From NCBI GenBank assembly GCA_034436355.1, contig DAOTVQ010000032.1:1-64000 (forward strand): a DNA stretch of 64,000 nucleotides, written 5' to 3'. This DNA comes from CP2-2F sp034436355. Lineage in GTDB: Bacteria > Chloroflexota > Anaerolineae > Aggregatilineales > UBA2796. The notes under the pieces are model-generated. The model was not told the origin of the DNA and did not search any database. It saw nothing but the letters and a program-made list of their open reading frames with translations. The position numbers and the translations under genes were made by a program. Below are positions 23,825 through 33,295 of this stretch, piece after piece (the stretch's first letter is position 1; every line of letters begins with the position of its first letter).

Positions 23825-25184
23825 ACGTTGGCTGCTTATCTTCCTGAGTGTGGCGTGTGCCGTGCCGCTGTTGATCGTTGCCTTTGGCAGCCTTCACAGC
23901 CGCTACATTGCGGATGATTATTGCTGGATGCCTGATGCCCACGCGAATCCCCTTCAGTTTGCGAATGGCATGTATCACAACATGACAGGGCGCTTCGTTG
24001 GCATTGCCCTGATTACGTTGGTGGGCTACTTTCAAGTACCCGCCTTTCCCGTTGTTAGCTTGCTTATCCTAGCTTGGTTGCTCACCACGTATTGCGTGCT
24101 GGCAACTGTGCTGGCACGCCTTACCGTTCGGTCTGATTCTGTCAATGGGTGGGCTGTGTTGGGCAGCCTGCTGATTGTTTCAAGCGTTCTGCTTAGCATA
24201 CCGAGCGTGCAAACCTCTCTGTATTGGCACACCACAACGCTCATGTATGTCTTTCCAATTGTTACGTTCACTGCCTATGTTGGGCTAGTTTTGCAGTTTG
24301 GCGCAGCGCGTTGGGCGTGGGGTGCTGCCTTTTTCCTCACCTTCATGACTGCCGGCAGTTCCGATACCTTTGCACCACTCCAAATTGTGCTAATTGGGGG
24401 CGTGCTGCTGATAGCTGTATGGCAGCGTTCCGTAATACGCCCTGTTCTGGCGGTCAGCTTTTTAGGTGCGTTGGCAGGGTTCATCGTGGTGCTGATCGCG
24501 CCGGGCAACGCAGTGCGTGCCGCTGCCCTAAACAGTGCGCCGAGTTTTGCCTTCGTGCGTTATCTCCCTTATATCTCTGGGCAGCCGTTGGTGTTTGCAG
24601 TGAGACAGGCGCCATTTATTGTGCTGGCGACAGGGCTTTTATGTGCTACCTTCGGCTTCTATTAGGGCATAACGCTAAAGCGCAAATTTCTGCTGTTGGC
24701 AAGCACACCTGTCATCATGCTAGGGATAGTTGTGATACTCTTTCTGCCAAGCCTGTATGTGCTTTCTTTTCTGCCCGCCTTGCATGTATGGGTGATACCC
24801 ATCTGGGTAACGTTGGTGGGGATAGCCACCTCAGGCTACTTGGTTGGCATAGCCCTACGCACACAGCGCCAGCCAAAAGGCTTTTTGCCTACACCAGCCC
24901 GATTGCTCATCTTGGTATTGGCGTTGGGTTGGCTTGTGAATGGTGGGTGGCTGGCTTTGGAAATTGTGCGCCGCCAAGCTGCCTTTGCCCAAGCCTGGGA
25001 CATGCGTGATGCATATCTACGCACGCACTTTGGCACGTCGCAAACCGTTCAGGCACGTGCGCTTGAAACAATCTTCGGTGCAGATTTGACGCCCGATGTG
25101 CAGCATTGGTCAAATGCCTGCATCGCTCGCTATTACAACCTGCCTGCCATCCTGCCTGATGATCAGCCGCCCTTCGTGCCGTGA
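23805..25184 (+). pseudogene. Polytopic membrane protein (DUF6056-like) interrupted by an in-frame TAG
   Basis: One frame from ATG 23805 to the stop at 25182-25184 is broken by TAG at 24663-24665 (...CATFGFY, stop, GITLKRKFLLLAS...). Joined, the product is about 459 residues with roughly nine or ten helices. An early YIADDYCW motif and the SLYWHTTTLMYVFP segment resemble DUF6056 / PMT-type glycosyltransferase-like proteins, where an acidic loop after helix one is conserved. A role in glycan assembly is plausible but unproven. It overlaps lgt by 20 bp. The lesion is of the same kind as that at 14866. Confidence 0.75.
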
Positions 25185-25258
25185 GGGTGATTGACGCGCA
25201 CGCCTATCCGTGTTACCCTGATCGGTATGCGTGAGCAGATGCGCGAGGCAACCAAACC

Positions 25259-25963
25259 ATGACCGATGCCGAACTAGCTATCCTCAGCTTGCTTCATGAA
25301 AAGCCAAGCTATGACCATGAGTTGAGCAAAGTGATTGAACTGCGTGGCTTGCGCCGCTGGACAGCCATTGGCGCCTCGTCCATGTACTACGTGCTGGATA
25401 AGCTCGAACGGCAAGGCTTGGTGCGCCAAGAGACCGATGGTGACGGACGCCGCCTTTTTTCGATCAGCCCTGCCGGGCTAGGCGTGCTGCAAACCTCCAT
25501 CGCCGACCTGATCGGCACTGCCCGCGCCTATGACAAAGGCTTTGAGCAAGGCTTGGCGAACCTGTCTGCCCTCAAAAAGAGCCAAATCCTAACTTCGCTG
25601 CTCGGCAGGCAGCAAGATTTGACCCTGCAAATTCTGCGCCTGCGCGAAACCTACCTGCGCGAAAAGCCGACGCTCACCTTTGCCGCCGCCGCCATGTATG
25701 AACACCGCCTGCACATGCTTGAAGCGGAGTTGGTGTGGCTGAAAGCCTTTATTCCCGCTTGGGAAGCACAAGCGCCAGATGACCCTGAGACGCCCATTGA
25801 GCCGCACATCGTCCCCCGTGAGCGCCAAGTCATCCTGCCCCAAGACCCTGACTCCGTGCATAAGCAGCGCACCCAGCCCGTCTCGACCGACCGTCTGCCA
25901 ACGCCGCCTGCTATCCGCACCGAAATTAAGCCTGTGCCTGAAGACCCTGCTGAGGATGCTTAG
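25259..25963 (+). CDS. PadR-family transcriptional regulator
   Basis: An N-terminal winged helix, ELAILSLLHEKPSYDHELSK, then SSMYYVLDKLERQGLV and DGRRLFSISPAG (wing), is the PadR signature. A helical dimerisation domain follows to residue about 165, then a proline-rich tail. It should repress a stress, efflux or catabolic gene; the ligand is unknown. Only 6 bp separates it from recA, so the two are very likely co-transcribed, which is not a usual recA arrangement. Confidence 0.85.
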   Translation: MTDAELAILSLLHEKPSYDHELSKVIELRGLRRWTAIGASSMYYVLDKLERQGLVRQETDGDGRRLFSISPAGLGVLQTSIADLIGTARAYDKGFEQGLANLSALKKSQILTSLLGRQQDLTLQILRLRETYLREKPTLTFAAAAMYEHRLHMLEAELVWLKAFIPAWEAQAPDDPETPIEPHIVPRERQVILPQDPDSVHKQRTQPVSTDRLPTPPAIRTEIKPVPEDPAEDA

Positions 25964-25969
25964 CCACCT

Positions 25970-26974
25970 ATGACCACCGATGATGGACGCAAAAAAGCAC
26001 TGGATGCCACCGTACAAGACCTGACCAAACGCTTTGGCGAAGGCGCGGTGCTGCGCCTGGGCGAAGCGCAGCATTTGCAAGTGCAGGCGATTTCGAGCGG
26101 TTCGCTGGCGCTGGATATTGCGCTTGGCGTTGGCGGCGTGCCACGCGGGCGCATCACCGAAATCTACGGACCGGAGAGCAGCGGCAAGACCACCATCTGC
26201 TTGCACATCATCGCTGAGGCACAGCGGCAAGGTGGCGCTTGCGCCTTCATTGATATGGAACACGCCCTCGATCCGAACTATGCGGCGCGCATCGGCGTGA
26301 ATGTGAACAGCTTGTGGGTTGCACAGCCCGATTATGCCGAACAGGCGCTAGAGATTTGCGAGGCGTTGGTGCGCGCTTCCGCCTTTGATGTGATCGTGCT
26401 GGATAGCGTTGCCGCCCTTGTGCCAAAGGCTGAGATCGAGGGTGAGATGGGCGATTCGTTCGTCGGCTTGCAAGCGCGCTTGATGAGCCAAGCGCTGCGT
26501 AAACTGAGCGGCGCCATCAGCCACTCCAACGCGGTGATGCTCTTTACCAACCAACTGCGCGAGAAGGTCGGCATTGTCTACGGCAGCCCAGAGGTGACCA
26601 CCGGCGGGCGCGCCCTGAAGTTTTATGCCAGCGTGCGCCTTGATATTCGCCGCACACAGGGCATCAAAAGCGGCGAGGAAGACATTGGCAACCATGTGCG
26701 CGTCCGCGTGACCAAGAACAAAGTGGCGCCGCCCTTCCGCGAAGCTGAGTTTGACATCATGTTCAATGAGGGCATCAGCAAAGTGGGCGATATTTTGGAT
26801 ATTGGCGCTGAGATTGGCGTCTTGGAGAAGCGCGGCGCCTTCTACCGCTATGGTGAGCAGCTTTTAGGGCAAGGGCGCGAGGCTGCTAAGCAATTTCTGA
26901 AGGAAAACGCCGCCCTTGCCGCAACCATCGAACAGGCGATCCGCGCACAATACGGCTTGGTGAAGGCGACCTAA
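25970..26974 (+). CDS. recA: Recombinase A
   Basis: Forms the ATP-dependent filament for homologous strand exchange and SOS coprotease activity. 334 residues: Walker A GPESSGKTT (67-75), IDMEHALDPNYAARIG, VIVLDSVAALVP (Walker B) and the L2-region residues FTNQLREKVGIVYGSPEVTTGG. Length and motifs are complete. It starts 6 bp after the PadR gene and ends overlapping the convergent GT9 gene by 4 bp. No LexA-like palindrome is seen directly upstream because the PadR gene is there. Confidence 0.97.
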   Translation: MTTDDGRKKALDATVQDLTKRFGEGAVLRLGEAQHLQVQAISSGSLALDIALGVGGVPRGRITEIYGPESSGKTTICLHIIAEAQRQGGACAFIDMEHALDPNYAARIGVNVNSLWVAQPDYAEQALEICEALVRASAFDVIVLDSVAALVPKAEIEGEMGDSFVGLQARLMSQALRKLSGAISHSNAVMLFTNQLREKVGIVYGSPEVTTGGRALKFYASVRLDIRRTQGIKSGEEDIGNHVRVRVTKNKVAPPFREAEFDIMFNEGISKVGDILDIGAEIGVLEKRGAFYRYGEQLLGQGREAAKQFLKENAALAATIEQAIRAQYGLVKAT

Positions 26975-28182
26975 GCGCGTGCAGCGCGCAAGGCTGCCGC
27001 CAGCACGTCCTCACGCCGAATCAGGCGCAGGCACGGATGTTTATCCGCTGCATCGCCCGACCAATCCAAAATGCGGCACGGGCGGCAGCCAATGTCCGCC
27101 GTCAGCATGAGATGCCGATTAGAGTCGCCCCACGCGCCAAAGCGCTTTGGATCAGCCGGTCCGAAAAGCTGCACGCTTGGCGCGCCCACCGAAACAGCCA
27201 CATGCAGCGGACCTGTATCCGCGCCCAGCACAACCGCCGCACCCGCATAGAGCGCCGCCAATTGGCTTAGGTTCGTCTCGCCCACCAGCGAGAACGCCAC
27301 TGCCCGCATTTCAGCGCGGATGGCTGCCGCAGCGCTGTGTTCGCGCTCGCTGCCCGTCAGCACGATTGCCGCGCCCAGCTTTTCTGCCAATTTATCCGCC
27401 ACGTATGCCCAGCCCGCCGCCGACCACGTCTTATAGGCGCTGCCCGCCCCCACGTGAATGACCACATAGCGCGCCGCGGCATGTGCGCCCAACAGCCCCT
27501 GCACGTCGGCTTGGTCATCGGCTGTGAACGGAAACGGCGCACTCAGCCGCCCTGTTGTGTGTCCGCTTGTCCAATCTGCCACCAGTGCGGCATTTTCCAG
27601 CACACAGTGCGCCTCGCGGTAGGGCAGCGCCCGCGTTAGGAACGGCGCGACGCTGGGCAGATCGTAGCCCACGCGCTGCGGAATGCCCGCCCACTTTGCC
27701 AGCAGCGCGCCCCACCAATGGTCAGGGCGGAAGATGATCGCCACACCCGCGCCAACCTGCCGCAACTGACGCGCTGCACGCCACGCCTGCCAATAGGGAC
27801 TCCACAAGCTGCCTTTCGGGGCGCCACGCGCAAAACCTGCAAAAGGCAGCGTGATCACCGCGTCCACTTCTTCATAGGCGGCGAACACCTCTGCCGACCA
27901 TGCGCCGCACAGCGCGATCAGGCGCGCTTGTGGCTGCGCCGCCCGCAAAGCACGGATGGCAGGCATGGTCAGCAGGGCATCGCCAAGGTGATCAGGGCGG
28001 ATCAGCAAGAACGTCTGCGGATCAGCACGGCGCGCTCGCAGCGTTGGCAGGGCGGCGATCAAGCGCAGCAGGTCAGCGCGCAGCCGTTCGGATCGGCGTG
28101 GTGCGTGCCGCTGTTCGGCAAGGGCGCGGTTGCGTGCCGCCAAGTCAGCCAGTTGGAGTGCGTTCAACGCCAAACCTTTCAT
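26971..28182 (-). CDS. Glycosyltransferase family 9 (heptosyltransferase-like)
   Basis: 403 residues from the ATG at 28182. The core RPDHLGDALLTMPAIRALRA is the GT9 N-terminal motif; the donor-binding half has VIHVGAGSAYKTWSAAGWAYV, VLTGSEREH, GADTGPLHVAVSVGAPSVQLFGPADPKRFG and a C-terminal CRPCRILDW. GT9 enzymes transfer heptose or related sugars to a lipid-linked or core glycan; in a Chloroflexota the acceptor is unknown. The first 37 bp overlap the end of the GT4 gene at 28145, so it is the last gene of a four-gene operon. Confidence 0.87.
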   Translation of the reverse strand: MKGLALNALQLADLAARNRALAEQRHAPRRSERLRADLLRLIAALPTLRARRADPQTFLLIRPDHLGDALLTMPAIRALRAAQPQARLIALCGAWSAEVFAAYEEVDAVITLPFAGFARGAPKGSLWSPYWQAWRAARQLRQVGAGVAIIFRPDHWWGALLAKWAGIPQRVGYDLPSVAPFLTRALPYREAHCVLENAALVADWTSGHTTGRLSAPFPFTADDQADVQGLLGAHAAARYVVIHVGAGSAYKTWSAAGWAYVADKLAEKLGAAIVLTGSEREHSAAAAIRAEMRAVAFSLVGETNLSQLAALYAGAAVVLGADTGPLHVAVSVGAPSVQLFGPADPKRFGAWGDSNRHLMLTADIGCRPCRILDWSGDAADKHPCLRLIRREDVLAAALRAARA

Positions 28183-29380
28183 AAACTTTGAGCAGGCACG
28201 GCACAATTGCCGCCCAGTCATAGCGAGTCTGTGCCAATTGGCGCGCCGCCTTGCCAAGCGCCGCCCGCCGATCAGGGTCTTTCAGCAAGGCGATCACGGC
28301 TTGGGCGAACGAGAGCGCGTCATCGGCAAGGATTGCCTCTTGCCCGTTGCGAAGGGCGATGCCTTGCGCGCCGATGCTGGTCGAGACGATGGCGCAGCCG
28401 GCAGCCATCGCTTGCAGCAGTTTCAGGCGCGTGCCGCTGCCCATCCGCAGCGGTGCAATGTAGATTGCTGCGCTGTGCAGGAAGGGCGTCACGTCCTGCA
28501 CAAACCCTGTGATCTCCACATCATCGCGCTGGCGGACGGCGTCTAGGCGTGGGTGTGGCTTGTTACCAACGATGAACAAGCGCGCCGTTGGCACTGCCTG
28601 CCGCACGCGCTCTAGCACATGCTCCACAAACCACAGCACAGCATCCACATTCGGACGGTAGTTCATGGTGCCGGTGAACAACAGCGCCGCGTCGCCCAGC
28701 GTAAGCTGCCCGCTGGACTCAGCATATTCCGCTGTGAAAATGCCATTCGGCACCACCGCGATGTGCTGTTCAGGCGCCAGCTTGCCAAGCGCGGCGGCGT
28801 CTGCCGCACTGACGGCGATCACAGCGTCGGTTTGGCGGCACACGCTGCGCTCAAAGGCGATCAGCCGCCGCCATTGGATGAACGAATAGAGCGCCTGTGG
28901 CAGACGTGCCACATTGCGCCGATCCACTGCATAGATCGAGCGTTGCAGGTCATACTCAGCGTTATAGGCGTCGTAGATCAGGCGTGCTTGTGGCGCTTCG
29001 GCGCGCAGAATGGGCAGATAGGCTGCCATTTCAAGGCTCTGCATTTGCACTGCGTCGTAGCGCTGTGCCTTGAGCTGTGCGCGCAGGGCGGCAGTGAAGG
29101 CGGGCGTCTCAAAGCGGCGGGCAAGGTCGGCGTGGCGCGTAAAGAGCAGGTCGCGCAGGCGTTGGCGCGTGCTGCGCGGCTGGTATGGCACGCCGATGAT
29201 CGTTTCGCACAGTTCGGCAAGCGGCGTTTGGTGCGGCTGCGGCGCGTTCGGCTCTACGAAAGTGAGCAGATCGAGCTGATGCCCTGCTTTTCGCAAGCCA
29301 TCCAGCAAGCCATAGACACGCAGCGCGCCGCCGCCGTGTGGCGGATATGGCACTTGGGAGGTGAGAAACAAAACGTGCAT
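28145..29380 (-). CDS. Glycosyltransferase, GT4-like
   Basis: 411 residues starting MHVLFLTSQVPYPPHGGGAL, the GT-B N-terminal strand and glycine loop. C-terminal half: LLFTGTMNYRPNVDAVLWFV and APLRMGSGTRLKLLQAMAAG. Same subfamily and architecture as the gene at 2246 (YPP-GG start, SGTRLKLL motif). Probably adds a sugar to an envelope or exopolysaccharide glycan. It lies 50 bp after the next GT4 gene in the same operon. Confidence 0.87.
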   Translation of the reverse strand: MHVLFLTSQVPYPPHGGGALRVYGLLDGLRKAGHQLDLLTFVEPNAPQPHQTPLAELCETIIGVPYQPRSTRQRLRDLLFTRHADLARRFETPAFTAALRAQLKAQRYDAVQMQSLEMAAYLPILRAEAPQARLIYDAYNAEYDLQRSIYAVDRRNVARLPQALYSFIQWRRLIAFERSVCRQTDAVIAVSAADAAALGKLAPEQHIAVVPNGIFTAEYAESSGQLTLGDAALLFTGTMNYRPNVDAVLWFVEHVLERVRQAVPTARLFIVGNKPHPRLDAVRQRDDVEITGFVQDVTPFLHSAAIYIAPLRMGSGTRLKLLQAMAAGCAIVSTSIGAQGIALRNGQEAILADDALSFAQAVIALLKDPDRRAALGKAARQLAQTRYDWAAIVPCLLKVYERFGVERTPTG

Positions 29381-29430
29381 GAAGTCTCGCTTGTTGGTCG
29401 GTGAGTTTTGCCGCGCCTATTTTACCTGTG

Positions 29431-30546
29431 TCAGCCGATCACGTGGCGGTAGACCGTTAAGGCGATCTGCGCGGCAGCCTGCCACGTGAAGGTTTGGGCG
29501 CGTGCCATGCCTTCCGCACGGCTGCGCGCTCGAAAGTCTGAGTCGGTTAGGGCGCGTTCAAGGGCAGCCGCGATCATGTCGGGCTGCTCAGGATCGATCA
29601 AGAGTCCTGTCTCGCCCACCACTTCCGGCAGCGATCCGCGCTGCGCCACGACGGTTGGCGTGCCGCACGCCATCGCCTCCAACGGCGGAAAGCCAAAGCC
29701 TTCATAGAAAGAGGGCTGCACCAACACGCCTGCACCATTATAAAGCGCGGGCAGCTCGGCGGCGGGCAAATCTTCCAGCCAGATGAGGTGTTCGCCCAGC
29801 CGCAGATCAGCCGCCTGCTTAAAGACATCCTCATACAGCCAGCCGCGCCGCCCCACAATGACCAACGGCGGTGCATCGGGCAGGCGCTGGCGCAGCAGCG
29901 CATAGGCTGCCAATAAGCCACCCAGATTCTTGCGCGGCTCAAACGTCCCTACAAATAATACACAGCCACGTGGCACTTTACGCGCCGCCAAAATGGGCAG
30001 CACCGCTGAATCCGAGAGCGGGCGGAAGCGCGTCTGATCCACGCCCAGCAAATGCACGCTGATGCGCTCGGCTGCCACACCTAGATCATCCACCAATTCG
30101 CGCTTGGTTGCCTCTGCATCGGTCAGGATGTGTGCCGCCTGCCGCAGCGCCGCGCTGAAATTGGCGCGGTAGTAGCGCAAACTCTCCGCCGTTTGGAAGT
30201 GCGGATAGCGGATGAAGGTGATGTCGTGAACGGTGATCACGAAATGGCGTGCGCCAAAGCGCGGCGGAATAAAATCCGTGCTGTGCAGCAGACGCGGCTG
30301 CCAGCGCGAAACTTCCAAGCCAAACAGCGTGCGTTCCCAACGGTGGTGGGGCGGCGTGAAGGCGCGCACGTGGCGCACATTCGGCGCGCTGAGCATCGGT
30401 GAGCGCGCTTTAGCGTGCTGGATGAGCGTGTAGGCGCCCTCAGGATCAAGGCGTGCGATCCACTCCGTCAGGCGGCGCGTATATTCAGCGATGCCGCCTT
30501 CACGGTAGGCATTCAAGCGTGCATCTATCGCAATTGAAGCAGGCAT
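29431..30546 (-). CDS. Glycosyltransferase family 4 (mannosyltransferase-like)
   Basis: 371 residues: SIAIDARLNAYREGGIAEYT (N-terminal Rossmann with the acceptor loop), FVITVHDITFIRYP, LFVGTFEPRKNLGGLLAAY and PSFYEGFGFPPLEAMACGTP with the donor-binding E-x7-E-type pair. These match mannosyl/rhamnosyl GT4 enzymes such as WbaZ/MtfA. Second gene of the minus-strand operon, 75 bp after the pseudokinase-SGNH gene. Confidence 0.88.
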   Translation of the reverse strand: MPASIAIDARLNAYREGGIAEYTRRLTEWIARLDPEGAYTLIQHAKARSPMLSAPNVRHVRAFTPPHHRWERTLFGLEVSRWQPRLLHSTDFIPPRFGARHFVITVHDITFIRYPHFQTAESLRYYRANFSAALRQAAHILTDAEATKRELVDDLGVAAERISVHLLGVDQTRFRPLSDSAVLPILAARKVPRGCVLFVGTFEPRKNLGGLLAAYALLRQRLPDAPPLVIVGRRGWLYEDVFKQAADLRLGEHLIWLEDLPAAELPALYNGAGVLVQPSFYEGFGFPPLEAMACGTPTVVAQRGSLPEVVGETGLLIDPEQPDMIAAALERALTDSDFRARSRAEGMARAQTFTWQAAAQIALTVYRHVIG

Positions 30547-30621
30547 AGGCGGTCGGTTAACTTTGCGCGGCGCGGATCAGGCTCAACAAATCATCCGAGC
30601 TACCTTGAATGATAGCCTACT

Positions 30622-32475
30622 CTAGGGCTGTGTGGTAGGTGGCTGTGCGCTGAGTTCCGCAACGCTTGGTTCGGGCAGCTGCTGGATCAGCGTGGCAAGG
30701 TAGCGCGCAAGGGCATCTTTGCCTGCCACACTCAGATGCACACCATCGCCAAGCAGCAAGCCGTTCGGCTCAGCCTCAAAGTAGCTTGCCAGCCAAGCGC
30801 GTGCATCAGCGCGCAGCGGGCTAATGATGCTGCGCTCGAAGGCATCGCGGGTGGTCAAGCCGATCACATGCTCAATGCCCATGCCTTCAAAGGCGACGCT
30901 GATTGGCGCACAACTGACGAGGGGCAGGTTGCTCAGGGCGCCTTCGGTGCAGGCAGCCGCGATTGCCGCGTTATAAATCTCCACATTTTTAGCCGTAAAG
31001 CCAAACGCCCACGTGCGCGCCGCAAAGGGGCTGGTCGCACCCTGATAATAATCCAGCACCACGATGTAGCCGTAAGGATTGGCGGTGCGTATATCGGCGA
31101 TTAGCTCAGAGAGCGCACGCACATGTCGCCGTGCCGCCTGCTCGATAGGCAGTTCGGGCGAAATGTCGTTCAGCCAAGGCATGATCAGGGTGTAGCGGCA
31201 GTTATCCGCCAGCAGTTGGGCATACTGCGTGCTGCGGAAATAGGACGGATGGTTTAACGAGCTGATCCCGGTGTGCGAAGCGCCGCGATCCAGTGCCGTG
31301 AAGGCAGTTAGCCCAACAGCGGAAAGCGCCTGATTCAGGTAGACGTTGAGCGGATCGGTGAGGGCGACGATGTAGCCGTGTCCCGGCACCTCATAGGTCA
31401 CGCCGCCGTGCGTCACCGAATCGCCCACGAGAGCCACACACGGCTGCGTTTCCAGCAGCAGGCGCGGAATCGGCGTGGCGGTGGCGCTTGGCGTGGCTGT
31501 CGCTGTGGGTGTGCGCGTGGCGGTGACGGTGTATGTAGCGCTCGGCGTGTGGGTGCGGGTGCGCGTAGGGCTGGGTGTGTAGGTTGGCGTGCTGGTGGCG
31601 GTGCGCGTAGCGGTTGGTGTGGCAGTCGCTGTGTGGGTATGCGTTGCCGTAGCGCTGGGAGTAGGCGTCGGCGTGCTGGTCGGCGTTGGCGTGGGCGTCT
31701 CGGTGGGCAGCAGAGCGAAGGCAGTTGCCGTTTGGAGATCGGCAGCCAGCGGGCGCGGCAGGCTGAGCAGGGCGCCAATGCCGATCAGGGCAGCCACAAG
31801 CGCTGCACCCATGCCAAGCGCTAGGCGGCGTGCCAGCGGCGGACGTGGCGGCGGCGCACTCAGGGACGTTTCAAGGGCGCTGTGCAAATCGCTGGCGCGG
31901 TGGAATTCGCCGTTGTAGGCGGCGTGCAGCACAGCACGGACGTGGCGCGGCGTTTTTTCGCCAAGCGCAGACTCGATCAGCGCGGCGTAGGCGGCAAGGT
32001 CGGCGTGCTGGGCAGCAGGGCTGATCGGCTGGCAGGTTAGCTCAAAGCCGCGCAGGGCAAGCGCGCCGTTTGGCAGGCGCACAATGCGCGATGCGCGCAC
32101 GGCGCCATGGGCGACGCCCTGCGCGTGTGCATAGTCCAGCGCGGCGCTGAGCTGTGCGCTGAGCGCGATGAGTGCCGCTGTGCTAACATGGTCTTTGAAG
32201 CGCAGCGTTGGCAGCAGGTCGCTGGCGGCGTAGTAGCCACCCTCAGGCGTTTTGCCGCCGACGCGGAAGGTGTGGATGTGTGGATGAGTCAGGCGGCGTG
32301 CCAAGCGCAGCCGCGCAAAGAAACGTTCGGCAGCAGCGCGATCCTCAAAGGGTGAAACTGCCAGCCAGGCGCGCTGATTAGTCTGGGTGTGCTGTGCGGC
32401 ATACAGCCGATACGCCGCGTTAGACTCAAGGGCTGCCACCACACGGTACGCACCGAAGGAATCACCGACCGCCAT
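30622..32475 (-). CDS. Pseudokinase-TM-SGNH hydrolase fusion
   Basis: 617 residues in four parts. Residues 1 to about 210 have the shape of a bacterial Ser/Thr kinase lobe, but the catalytic elements are gone: the HRD-x-K region reads AHGAVRASRI and no VAIK Lys or DFG is seen, so it is a pseudokinase. Residues about 219-240 form one helix (LALGMGAALVAALIGIGALL). A TPTPTSTP linker of about 90 residues follows. Residues about 345-605 are an SGNH esterase with VALVGDSVTHGG (nucleophile Ser) and DGVHLSVAGK (Asp-x-x-His). The layout puts a sensor-like domain inside and an acyl- or glycan-esterase outside. It heads the glycosyltransferase operon, so it may modify the glycan those enzymes make. Confidence 0.82.
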   Translation of the reverse strand: MAVGDSFGAYRVVAALESNAAYRLYAAQHTQTNQRAWLAVSPFEDRAAAERFFARLRLARRLTHPHIHTFRVGGKTPEGGYYAASDLLPTLRFKDHVSTAALIALSAQLSAALDYAHAQGVAHGAVRASRIVRLPNGALALRGFELTCQPISPAAQHADLAAYAALIESALGEKTPRHVRAVLHAAYNGEFHRASDLHSALETSLSAPPPRPPLARRLALGMGAALVAALIGIGALLSLPRPLAADLQTATAFALLPTETPTPTPTSTPTPTPSATATHTHTATATPTATRTATSTPTYTPSPTRTRTHTPSATYTVTATRTPTATATPSATATPIPRLLLETQPCVALVGDSVTHGGVTYEVPGHGYIVALTDPLNVYLNQALSAVGLTAFTALDRGASHTGISSLNHPSYFRSTQYAQLLADNCRYTLIMPWLNDISPELPIEQAARRHVRALSELIADIRTANPYGYIVVLDYYQGATSPFAARTWAFGFTAKNVEIYNAAIAAACTEGALSNLPLVSCAPISVAFEGMGIEHVIGLTTRDAFERSIISPLRADARAWLASYFEAEPNGLLLGDGVHLSVAGKDALARYLATLIQQLPEPSVAELSAQPPTTQP

Positions 32476-32726
32476 ACTTTCGCAACCTTCACCTTGCTTG
32501 TAACTCTCACAAGCATAGCACGCTCACAGAAATGTGCCATTTTCACCCTTGCCTAAGCGCGTGCTGCACAGCACGCTATCAACACGGATTTGTAGCAACG
32601 CCCAAAACGGGCTATATTTGTATGAAGTCAAGGTAAGCAGAGTCAAATTGAGATAGCCTCGATATTTGAAAACCATTGCCAAGAATTGTATTTCTTTTTA
32701 TGCTTGAATTGTGCGCGCAGGCTTGC

Positions 32727-32755
32727 TTGACAAGCCCAAACCGCTGTGCTACAGT
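32727..32755 (+). promoter_or_regulatory. Near-consensus sigma-70 type promoter
   Basis: TTGACA at 32727-32732, a 17-base spacer and TACAGT at 32750-32755. It lies in the 405-bp gap between the divergent pseudokinase gene and the Roadblock operon and points at that operon, which would give a leader of about 120 bases. The rest of the gap shows no gene. Confidence 0.75.
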
Positions 32756-32880
32756 AACTTGGCGTCAGATCGTGTGGCAGTGAAAGATGTTGCACCATCC
32801 CGCCGACTGAAGCACGGCACGCCAATGGCGCGGATTGCCATCCCGCTGGCTAAGGCACTGACAAAAAAGGGAGATAGGCG

Positions 32881-33252
32881 TTGGCTAAGTCACGAACTGA
32901 ACAATTAGTGGAGCAATTGCGCGATCTGCAAGCAAGCTCGCAGGATGTTGAAGCGGCGGCAATCGTCAGCGTGGATGGGTTGAGCATGGCGAGTGTGATG
33001 CCGGCGCACTATGAAGAAGATCGCGTCTCGGCGATGTCTGCGGCTATGCTTTCGCTGGGTGAACGGATCGCCGGTGAACTGGGGCGTGGCAATTTGGATA
33101 CGGTCTACGTCAAAGGGCAGAACGGCTACGTGATCCTGATGGCAGTCGGTCAAGAAGCGGTGTTGACTGTCCTTGCCCGCGAGCAAGCCAAGCTCGGTCT
33201 GATCTTCCTGGACATGAGTCGTAAAGTCAAAGAACTGGCAAAGCTCGTCTAA
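32881..33252 (+). CDS. Roadblock/LC7-domain protein
   Basis: 123 residues, almost all one Roadblock/LC7 fold: VEAAAIVSVDGLSMASVMPA, SAAMLSLGERIAGELG, LDTVYVKGQNGYVILMAVG and a C-terminal helix. In bacteria such proteins regulate small Ras-like GTPases (MglB-type) or act in signalling scaffolds. No GTPase is encoded nearby; the neighbours are a V4R protein and a response regulator. The TTG start has GGGAG about 8 bases upstream. First gene of a three-gene operon. Confidence 0.85.
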   Translation: MAKSRTEQLVEQLRDLQASSQDVEAAAIVSVDGLSMASVMPAHYEEDRVSAMSAAMLSLGERIAGELGRGNLDTVYVKGQNGYVILMAVGQEAVLTVLAREQAKLGLIFLDMSRKVKELAKLV

Positions 33253-33295
33253 GCGCATTCAAACACCTGCACAATACCATAGCACGGAGGGTTGC

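Noticed and set aside
14866..24665. Genome-wide reassignment of TAG to an amino acid
   Set aside because: TAG ends many normal genes here (for example 958-960, 12836-12838 and the interrupted permease itself at 15508-15510), so global recoding is not supported.
31440..31720. Highly repetitive stretch that could be taken for a minisatellite or CRISPR-like array
   Set aside because: It encodes the Thr/Pro linker of the pseudokinase-SGNH protein in frame; there are no regular repeats with unique spacers.
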